Below the pieces are notes generated by a model, which was given only the letters and a program-made list of their open reading frames with translations, ran no database searches and had not been told where the DNA came from. A DNA stretch of 64,000 nt from Ignavibacteriales bacterium (GTDB lineage Bacteria; Bacteroidota; Ignavibacteria; Ignavibacteriales; Ignavibacteriaceae), in contig JADJIH010000021.1 of assembly GCA_016707115.1 (NCBI GenBank), positions 1 through 64,000 of the forward strand, written 5' to 3'. How positions within the stretch are numbered: the stretch's first letter is position 1; each line of letters begins with the position of its first letter. Below are positions 57,915 through 64,000 of this stretch, in pieces. A program made the translations under genes and the position numbers.

Positions 57915-59939
57915 ATGGAACTTATATCAGCAAGTAAATCTATATCAAGAAGAATTTCGCTTTCAGTAGCAATAGGCATTACTTCTTTGCTTAGTATCGG
58001 TTTAGTTGTGTTTTTAATTTATTCTGAACAGGCTAAACTCAAAACCTCCAGCGATACAATTCACGAATTAAACCAATCAATGAGAGAATCAATCATATTC
58101 TCAATGTCGCAAGGCGTAACAGACGTTATGCCGTTTATTGAAAGAATGAAAGCAATTAAGAACATTAAAGAGCTGCGTATTATTCCTACTGAATCTATTG
58201 ATAGTGAACAAGCCGGTACAATGGATCAGCAGGAAAAATCAGTTGCAAAATCTAAAGATGAAATAAATGTTGAAGAAGACTTTAAAAATATGGAAGTCTT
58301 CAGATCTGTTAGCCCGATCCTTGCAGATGCATCCTGTCTCGATTGTCATGACGGAAAGGAAGGAGATGTTTTTGCAGTTATGAGTATAAGATATTCTATG
58401 CAAGAAACTCACTCTGCGATAGTAAACGAGCGTATTAGCGGTGCTTTGATAATAATATTCTTGGTAGTATTTGTCTGGTCACTAATAGTTTTCTTGATTA
58501 AGAAGAACATATTAAACGATTTGTTCAAATTTATATCTGCAATTAAAGATTTTTCTTATGGAAATTTAAATACAGAAATTAATTGTGTACGTAAAGATGA
58601 ATTTGGTGAAATGGCTTTTTCTCTGCAGTCATTAAAAAATAGTCTAACAAATCAAGCTAGTACAGTTAATGAATTTGCAAAAGGAAATTTTGATGCTGAA
58701 GTAAAAATTTTATCAGATGATGATGTTCTTGGAAAATCAATACAACAGATTAAAGAATCACTAACTTTACTTTCAGGTGATGCCAAGTTGCTCTCAATCG
58801 CGGCAGAAGCAGGTAGCCTTTCTGAAAGAGCAGATATAGCAAAACATCATGGAATATTTAAAAAAATTATTAATGGCTTTAACTTAACATTTGATCATCT
58901 GATAGCGCCCATTAAAGAGGGCTCTGAAGTTCTTTCAAAATATGCAAAAGGCGATTTGACTGATAGAGTAGTTAATGATTATAAAGGTGAGCATCAGCAA
59001 TTAAAGAATGATATTAATACTTTGGGTAATTCACTTTCAAATTTAATTGGCAGCATTACTGAAGCGGTACAAGCCACAGCAAGTGCAGCAAATCAGATAA
59101 GTTCCAGTACAGAAGAAATGGCAGCAGGTGCACAGGAACAATCTTCACAAGCAACAGAAGTAGCCGGTGCAGTAGAACAGATGACAAAAACGATTTATGA
59201 AACTACAAAGAACACAGGACAGGCCACGGAAGCAAGTAAGAATGCAGGCAAGTCAGCCAAAGAAGGTGGGCAAGTAGTCGAAGAAACCATCCACGGAATG
59301 AACCGCATAGCAGTAGTAGTAAAACAAAGTGCAGCCACAGTTCAGGAACTTGGTAAGAGCAGTGATCAGATTGGTGAGATCGTTCAGGTTATTGATGACA
59401 TAGCTGATCAAACTAATTTATTAGCATTAAACGCAGCAATAGAAGCAGCGCGAGCAGGAGAACAGGGAAGAGGATTTGCAGTAGTAGCAGATGAAGTAAG
59501 AAAACTTGCAGAGAGAACAACGAAAGCCACCAAAGAAATCGCAACGATGATAAAGCAGATACAGAAAGATACAAGCGGCGCAGTTGATTCAATGCAGCAG
59601 GGAACTAAAGAAGTAGAAGCAGGAAAACTGTTGGCAGAAAAAGCAGGTACATCTTTGCAGGAAATCATACACGGGGCAGAACAAGTAGTAGATATAGTAA
59701 CTCAGGTAGCTGCCGCAAGTGAAGAACAATCAAGTGCAGCCGAGCAGATAAGTAAGAATATCGAATCGATAAGCAGTGTAACACAACAAAGTGCAAGCGG
59801 CATACAACAGATTGCCCACGCATCAGAAGACTTGAACAGATTAACACTAAACTTGCAGGAATTAGTAGCAAGATTTAAGGTAGATGAAAGTGGAAGCAAA
59901 CTTGCCGTAAGACAAAATGGAAAGTTAGTGCACATGTAA
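57915..59939 (+). CDS. c-heme-containing methyl-accepting chemotaxis protein (MCP8)
   Basis: The ATG at 57915 follows GGGGCACC and reads MELISASKSISRR; upstream in-frame codons overlap the preceding gene. TM1 is at about 17-38 and TM2 at about 172-195. The periplasmic domain holds CLDCHDG (Cys141, Cys144, His145) after VFRSVSPILADAS, as in periplasmic heme-PAS-like receptor domains described in Geobacter. HAMP, two HAMP-like units (FAKGNFDAEVKILSDDDVL, YAKGDLTDRVVNDYKGEHQ) and the MA domain follow; the tail is AVRQNGKLVHM. It probably senses redox state or a heme ligand. It differs from MCP4, which uses another heme-domain family. Confidence 0.88.
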   Translation: MELISASKSISRRISLSVAIGITSLLSIGLVVFLIYSEQAKLKTSSDTIHELNQSMRESIIFSMSQGVTDVMPFIERMKAIKNIKELRIIPTESIDSEQAGTMDQQEKSVAKSKDEINVEEDFKNMEVFRSVSPILADASCLDCHDGKEGDVFAVMSIRYSMQETHSAIVNERISGALIIIFLVVFVWSLIVFLIKKNILNDLFKFISAIKDFSYGNLNTEINCVRKDEFGEMAFSLQSLKNSLTNQASTVNEFAKGNFDAEVKILSDDDVLGKSIQQIKESLTLLSGDAKLLSIAAEAGSLSERADIAKHHGIFKKIINGFNLTFDHLIAPIKEGSEVLSKYAKGDLTDRVVNDYKGEHQQLKNDINTLGNSLSNLIGSITEAVQATASAANQISSSTEEMAAGAQEQSSQATEVAGAVEQMTKTIYETTKNTGQATEASKNAGKSAKEGGQVVEETIHGMNRIAVVVKQSAATVQELGKSSDQIGEIVQVIDDIADQTNLLALNAAIEAARAGEQGRGFAVVADEVRKLAERTTKATKEIATMIKQIQKDTSGAVDSMQQGTKEVEAGKLLAEKAGTSLQEIIHGAEQVVDIVTQVAAASEEQSSAAEQISKNIESISSVTQQSASGIQQIAHASEDLNRLTLNLQELVARFKVDESGSKLAVRQNGKLVHM

Positions 59940-59949
59940 AAATTAATCT

Positions 59950-60021
59950 GTAGATAGGGGCAAATCCCATTTTTACTATCATAAATTGTAAGGCAGCCAA
60001 ATATTAGGCTGTCTTTTTTTT
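59950..60021 (+). terminator. tandem hairpins after MCP8, the second with a T-run
   Basis: A weaker stem around GGG (59958-59960) and CCC (59966-59968), with GTA/TAC at its ends, precedes AGGCAGCC (59991-59998) pairing with GGCTGTCT (60007-60014), followed by a run of Ts. This is the most terminator-like member of the GGCAGCC hairpin family. Confidence 0.75.
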
Positions 60022-60079
60022 TGCAAAAAATGATGGTTTTAGTTTATGAAAAAAAATTATCGTCTTTGACACTGAATAC

Positions 60080-60106
60080 TTAACAAACATCAAAGAATTA
60101 CGATAA
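60080..60106 (+). promoter_or_regulatory. sigma-28-type promoter of the TonB_C-MCP9 operon
   Basis: TTAA at 60080-60083, a 15-base spacer and TACGATAA at 60099-60106. The -10 is identical to that of flagellin. It lies 38 bases before the ATG at 60144. Confidence 0.7.
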
Positions 60107-60143
60107 TAGGACAGGAAACTATATTTAATTGAAAGGGATAATA

Positions 60144-60542
60144 ATGAAATTAAAACGACTATTAACATATGCATATACTCTTGCATTGATTGTGCTATTA
60201 AGTTCTTTGGCATTTTCACAAAACACGCCATCTGAAGAGGAGCAATATCTTGCATTTGCCACACAGATGCCGGAATTATCAGGCGGTATGGGAGAACTGT
60301 CAAAAAAAATTAAATATCCAACTGTAGCTAAACAAACAAATTTAGAAGGTAAAGTTTATGCAATGGCTTATGTTGATGAAAAAGGAAACGTTGATAAAGT
60401 AAAGATTATTAAAGGTCTGGGTGCCGGATGTGATGAAGAAGTCGTTCGTGTTCTTCAATCTTCAAAATTTAAACCCGGTCAACACGATGGTAAACCGGTT
60501 AAAGTTAAAACTACAGTTTCAGTTGTATTTAAATTGAAATAA
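60144..60542 (+). CDS. secreted stand-alone TonB C-terminal-domain protein
   Basis: 133 residues. An N-terminal signal sequence (LTYAYTLALIVLLSSLAFS) with a probable cleavage after AFS is followed directly by a TonB_C fold: KIKYPTVAKQTNLEGKVY, YVDEKGNVDKVKIIKGLG, CDEEVVRVLQSSKFKPG and a final strand VSVVFKLK. It lacks the proline-rich spacer of energy-coupling TonB, so it is unlikely to reach across the periplasm as a normal TonB. A TTG-started extension at 60129 is less likely than the ATG at 60144, which has AAAGGG upstream. MCP9 follows after 16 bases in the same operon. Confidence 0.8.
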   Translation: MKLKRLLTYAYTLALIVLLSSLAFSQNTPSEEEQYLAFATQMPELSGGMGELSKKIKYPTVAKQTNLEGKVYAMAYVDEKGNVDKVKIIKGLGAGCDEEVVRVLQSSKFKPGQHDGKPVKVKTTVSVVFKLK

Positions 60543-60558
60543 ATATACGGGTAATACT

Positions 60559-62658
60559 ATGGTAAATCTAAAAGACCTATCATTTAAGGTAAAGATACAG
60601 GCATCATTCTTTTTATTGGCTGCAATATCTACAATTATGGTTGTAAATGATCTTTATCATTTTATACAATTATCGAGGATAAGTGATACACTTAACCATA
60701 AGATAATTGTTTCCAGAGAACATATGACGGATATTCAAACCGAATTTCAGGACATGCAATTCTATCTTCTTAAATTTTCTATCCCGGGTTTTGAAGATCA
60801 GTTTGAAAATAATTTTAAACAAGTTGATGAAAGTAAAAAACAGATTTCTAAAACTATGTTGTTAGTTAAGGATTCTTTGCTTGCTGATATTTTTGAAGAG
60901 CACTCACAAAACTTTGATAAAATTCTTAATGAATACTTTGGGAATGTTGTTGACGGAACATTAAGCGCAGCCGCTATGAAAGATTTTGAAATGGCATCAT
61001 ACATTGCCACAACATCCGGTGAAGAATTAAGATTAAGATTTATAAAAGAACTTGAAGAAGTAAGACAGCATATTGAGAAGCGTAAAGAAGAACTAGAAGC
61101 TGAAGTTAACACTATTATGTCGCGCACTATTGCAATGATTATTATAGGGATGATAATCGGTACACTTACTTTTCTTATAACTTTCTTTAAGATAATACCA
61201 ACCTTGATTAAACCAGTGCGAAAATTTAAAGAGTTGCTTTACAATTACTCTTTGGGTGATTTTGAAAAGCAAATGAAAGTTAAAAGCAATGATGAATTTG
61301 GTCAGATGGCAGTAATGCTTAATAAACTCAGAGATTCACAGTTAGAAAAAATTGAAGCAGCGGAAAAAATTGCTGAAGGAAATCTTGAGCATAAAATAAA
61401 TTCACTTTCAGAACACGATTTTCTTTCAAAAAGTTTTGAAAAGATGGTTGATAACCTGAACAAACTGGTATTAGAAATTAATTTTCTTACTACTGCCTCA
61501 ATAAAAGGGAACAGCGGCGCAAGAGGAAATACAAAAGTTTTTAACGGCGGATACAGGAATATAATACAAGGTATAAATGATACTTTAGATGCTGTTTATT
61601 CACCGATCAATGAGGCAATATCTGCTTTGGAAAAAGTGGCTGCAGGTGATTTTACAATTAAAATTATTAAAGATTATTCTGGTGATCATGAAAGAATTAA
61701 AAATTCTATAAACAATGTAACAGAATCACTCGGAAAAACATTAACAGAAGTTTCGCAAGGAGTTACTGCTGCTGCAAGTGCTGCTGCACAAATCAGTTCA
61801 AGTACAGAAGAAATGGCTGCTGGTGCAAATGAACAAAGTGCACAAGCGTCAGAAGTTGCCAGTGCAGTTGAACAAATGACCAGAACAATTTTCGAGACCA
61901 CAAAAAACACTACTACCGCTGCAGAAGCTAGTAAAAATGCGGGTAGAGTTGCTAAAGATGGTGGAAAAGTTGTCAAAGAAACGATAGAAGGAATGATAAG
62001 GATATCAGAGGTTGTTAAGAAAAGTGCTGAAACAGTGCAGGAACTTGGAAAGAGCAGCAATGAAATTGGTGAAATTATACAGGTCATTGATGACATAGCA
62101 GACCAGACAAATCTGCTAGCATTAAATGCAGCAATTGAAGCTGCTCGTGCAGGTGAACAAGGAAGAGGATTTGCAGTTGTTGCTGATGAAGTTAGAAAGC
62201 TTGCTGAGAGAACTTCAAAAGCTACCCAGGAAATTGCGGGTATGATTAAGCATATTCAAAAAGATACTGAAGGTGCAGTCAAATCAATGCAGCAGGGAAC
62301 TAAAGAAGTTGAGAATGGAAGAAATCTTGCTCAAAAAGCCGGAGACTCATTAAAAGAAATTATTATGGGTGCAGATAGTGTCACAGACATTGTAACTCAA
62401 GTAGCTGCAGCAAGTGAAGAGCAATCCAGGTCATCGGAACAAATTACTCAAAACATAGAACTTATTACAAACGTTACTCAGCAAAGCGCAACAGGAGTTA
62501 GGCAAATTGCACATGCTGCTGAAGAACTTAATCAACTTACAAGTAATCTTCAATCACTTATATCTGCTTTTAAGGTGAATGATTCAGTGTACTATAAAAG
62601 AAATGAAATTTTGAGCGAAGAAACAGAGTATGTTGAAAACAATGAAACACGATTCTAA
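60559..62658 (+). CDS. methyl-accepting chemotaxis protein with helical sensor, lacking the shared C-terminal tail (MCP9)
   Basis: 699 residues. TM1 (ASFFLLAAISTIMVV) is at about 14-30, a helical periplasmic domain with long charged helices runs to about 190, and TM2 (TIAMIIIGMIIGTLTFLITF) follows. HAMP, HAMP-like units (IAEGNLEHKINSLSEHDFL, VAAGDFTIKIIKDYSGDHE) and a diverged MA domain come next (ASAAAQISSSTEEMAAGANEQ, EEQSRSSEQITQNIELI). Unlike the other complete receptors it ends SEETEYVENNETRF. The last residues faintly resemble the CheR/CheB-binding pentapeptide, but the first aromatic is missing. It is encoded with a TonB_C protein. Confidence 0.92.
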   Translation: MVNLKDLSFKVKIQASFFLLAAISTIMVVNDLYHFIQLSRISDTLNHKIIVSREHMTDIQTEFQDMQFYLLKFSIPGFEDQFENNFKQVDESKKQISKTMLLVKDSLLADIFEEHSQNFDKILNEYFGNVVDGTLSAAAMKDFEMASYIATTSGEELRLRFIKELEEVRQHIEKRKEELEAEVNTIMSRTIAMIIIGMIIGTLTFLITFFKIIPTLIKPVRKFKELLYNYSLGDFEKQMKVKSNDEFGQMAVMLNKLRDSQLEKIEAAEKIAEGNLEHKINSLSEHDFLSKSFEKMVDNLNKLVLEINFLTTASIKGNSGARGNTKVFNGGYRNIIQGINDTLDAVYSPINEAISALEKVAAGDFTIKIIKDYSGDHERIKNSINNVTESLGKTLTEVSQGVTAAASAAAQISSSTEEMAAGANEQSAQASEVASAVEQMTRTIFETTKNTTTAAEASKNAGRVAKDGGKVVKETIEGMIRISEVVKKSAETVQELGKSSNEIGEIIQVIDDIADQTNLLALNAAIEAARAGEQGRGFAVVADEVRKLAERTSKATQEIAGMIKHIQKDTEGAVKSMQQGTKEVENGRNLAQKAGDSLKEIIMGADSVTDIVTQVAAASEEQSRSSEQITQNIELITNVTQQSATGVRQIAHAAEELNQLTSNLQSLISAFKVNDSVYYKRNEILSEETEYVENNETRF

Positions 62659-62690
62659 AAAAGTATAAACAATTTATTGAAGGTTAATTA

Positions 62691-64000
62691 ATGAGCTTAA
62701 AAAACTATAGACTATTTTCAAAAATATTTGGGGTTTATAGAAAAAGTATTAGTAATCAAATTATGTTTCCCTTAACGGCTCTTATCCTGATAAGCATTGC
62801 AGGCTTGAGTTATCTGTTAAAAGAAAAATTTGAAAATGACCTAGTTGAATCGGCTAATTATAAGGTAGCTGCTGAGATAAAGGATGTTTATAACCAGCTT
62901 GAAACAATAAACAGTCTTTTACTAGAACAAGTAAAAACATCTGTAAAAGTTCTTCAGGATAGAACTACAAATTTAGGCGCTCCAAAAATTGAAGGTGCTT
63001 TTCAAATTAAAGATAAAACCGTACCGGGATTATATTTTGGTTCTGAGTTAATTAATGAAAACTATTCAATTGTTGATAAAGTTAAAAAATTAGCTGGTGG
63101 CACCGCTACATTATTTGTTAAAAGCGGAGATGATTTTGTGAGAGTTTCAACAAATGTAGTGAAGGATGATAACTCAAGAGCAATCGGAACAGTTCTTGAC
63201 CCAAATGGCGCAGCAATTAAACAAATAAGAAATGGTAATTCATTTTATGGAATGGTTGAAATACTTGGGTCATTTTATATAACAGGATATGAACCAATTA
63301 AATCTGGTAATGATGTAATTGGTATCTGGTATTGCGGCTATCCAATAACTTCGCTCACTGAAATTGGTGAGAGAATTTCTAATATAAAAATTTTAGAGAA
63401 TGGATTTGCTGCAGTACAAGACAAAAAAGGGAATGTACTATTTCATTCTGATCATTTAAGTAATGATCAGGTATTGAAGATTATTAATGAAGAACCTGAG
63501 GATTATAATTTAGTTAAGCACGACTTTGAAGCTTGGGGCTTTAAAATTGTTGCTGCTGTGTATGCTGATGATATTCAATCAGCAATACTTTCTATGCAAA
63601 TTTTGGTTGTAGTTTTTTCATTGTTCTTTCTGGTACTGGTTCTCTTAATAATCTATTTGATTGTTAGAAAGCAGATAAATAGCCGATTAAATAATCTTAC
63701 CGAACTATCTAAAAGAGTTAGCATTGGGGATATTGATATTGAGTTGAATTGCACTAGTATTGATGAACTTGGGATGCTCGAATGCTCATACAAAACAATG
63801 ATTAATAATATGCGCGAGCAGGCAGACATGGCTGCTGATATAGCAAATGGTAAACTTAATACAAATGTAAATATCCGTTCAGATAAAGATAGATTATCTA
63901 TAAGCTATACAAAGATGATCAACTCACTAAACAAACTTATAGTGGATATAAAATCACTTACCGAAGCAGCTGTTGAAGGAAATCTAAATACTAGAATAAA
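62691..64000 (+). CDS. methyl-accepting chemotaxis protein with Cache3-Cache2-type sensor, 3' end outside window (MCP10)
   Basis: The open frame from the ATG at 62691 (preceded by AAGG) has no stop before the window ends. TM1 (MFPLTALILISIAGLSYLL) is at about 25-43. The periplasmic domain has the segments VSTNVVKDDNSRAIGT, GNSFYGMVEILGSFYITGYEPI and VIGIWYCGYPI, typical of the Cache_3-Cache_2 family, then a second Cache-like part (ILENGFAAVQDKKGNVLFH). TM2 lies at about 305-328, followed by HAMP and a HAMP-like unit (IANGKLNTNVNIRSDKDRL). The signalling domain lies beyond the window but is expected from the shared layout. Confidence 0.85.
   Translation, partial: MSLKNYRLFSKIFGVYRKSISNQIMFPLTALILISIAGLSYLLKEKFENDLVESANYKVAAEIKDVYNQLETINSLLLEQVKTSVKVLQDRTTNLGAPKIEGAFQIKDKTVPGLYFGSELINENYSIVDKVKKLAGGTATLFVKSGDDFVRVSTNVVKDDNSRAIGTVLDPNGAAIKQIRNGNSFYGMVEILGSFYITGYEPIKSGNDVIGIWYCGYPITSLTEIGERISNIKILENGFAAVQDKKGNVLFHSDHLSNDQVLKIINEEPEDYNLVKHDFEAWGFKIVAAVYADDIQSAILSMQILVVVFSLFFLVLVLLIIYLIVRKQINSRLNNLTELSKRVSIGDIDIELNCTSIDELGMLECSYKTMINNMREQADMAADIANGKLNTNVNIRSDKDRLSISYTKMINSLNKLIVDIKSLTEAAVEGNLNTRI

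Noticed and set aside
1..64000. tRNA, rRNA, insertion sequences, prophage or toxin-antitoxin genes
   Set aside because: No cloverleaf, rRNA, transposase, integrase or toxin-antitoxin signature was noticed in reading either strand.

Overview
This is an AT-rich window of about 64 kb in which every convincing gene lies on the + strand. It carries the late-flagellar and chemoreceptor part of a motile, Gram-negative bacterium. Outer-membrane beta-barrel proteins, a TonB C-terminal-domain protein, LytTR signalling, very large PAS kinases and low GC point to the Bacteroidota/Chlorobi side, and a flagellated Ignavibacteria-like lineage fits best. That assignment is an inference from gene content, not from a marker gene.

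Layout. (1) 1-7.7 kb: glycosyltransferase genes (a methyltransferase domain, one GT4, at least five GT2 domains, TPR segments) directly upstream of flagellin. They look like a flagellin-glycosylation locus but are cut by many single-base indels. (2) 7.7-11.4 kb: flagellin, fliS, fliD, a small frameshifted gene and flgM. Flagellin has a sigma-28-type promoter and a structured leader with a CsrA-like site. (3) 11.5-13.6 kb: an NtrB/NtrC-type pair. (4) 13.8-20.3 kb: a LytS-type multi-PAS kinase with a LytTR regulator, a REC-kinase and a small unknown protein. (5) 20.3-39.2 kb: three consecutive cheW-mcp modules, three further receptors and a porin-mcp operon. (6) 39.6-56.9 kb: four very large sensor proteins, three with kinase domains and one without. 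(7) 57.1-64 kb: a beta-barrel-mcp operon, a TonB_C-mcp operon and the start of a tenth receptor.

How it fits together. FlgM is the anti-sigma factor of sigma-28. Seven sites of the form TWAA-N15/16-NNCGATWA sit upstream of flagellin, two cheW genes, three envelope-protein/receptor operons or sensor genes, and the TonB_C gene. This suggests that most of the window is one class-3 flagellar regulon. Receptors are diverse in their sensor domains (four-helix bundles, Cache domains, two c-heme domains) but nearly uniform in their signalling domain. Eight of the nine complete receptors end in the same short tail (NGKLVHx or NRKLVHV). Related GGCAGCC hairpins follow most receptor genes. No cheA, cheR, cheB or cheY is visible here, so the core kinase and adaptation enzymes must be encoded elsewhere.
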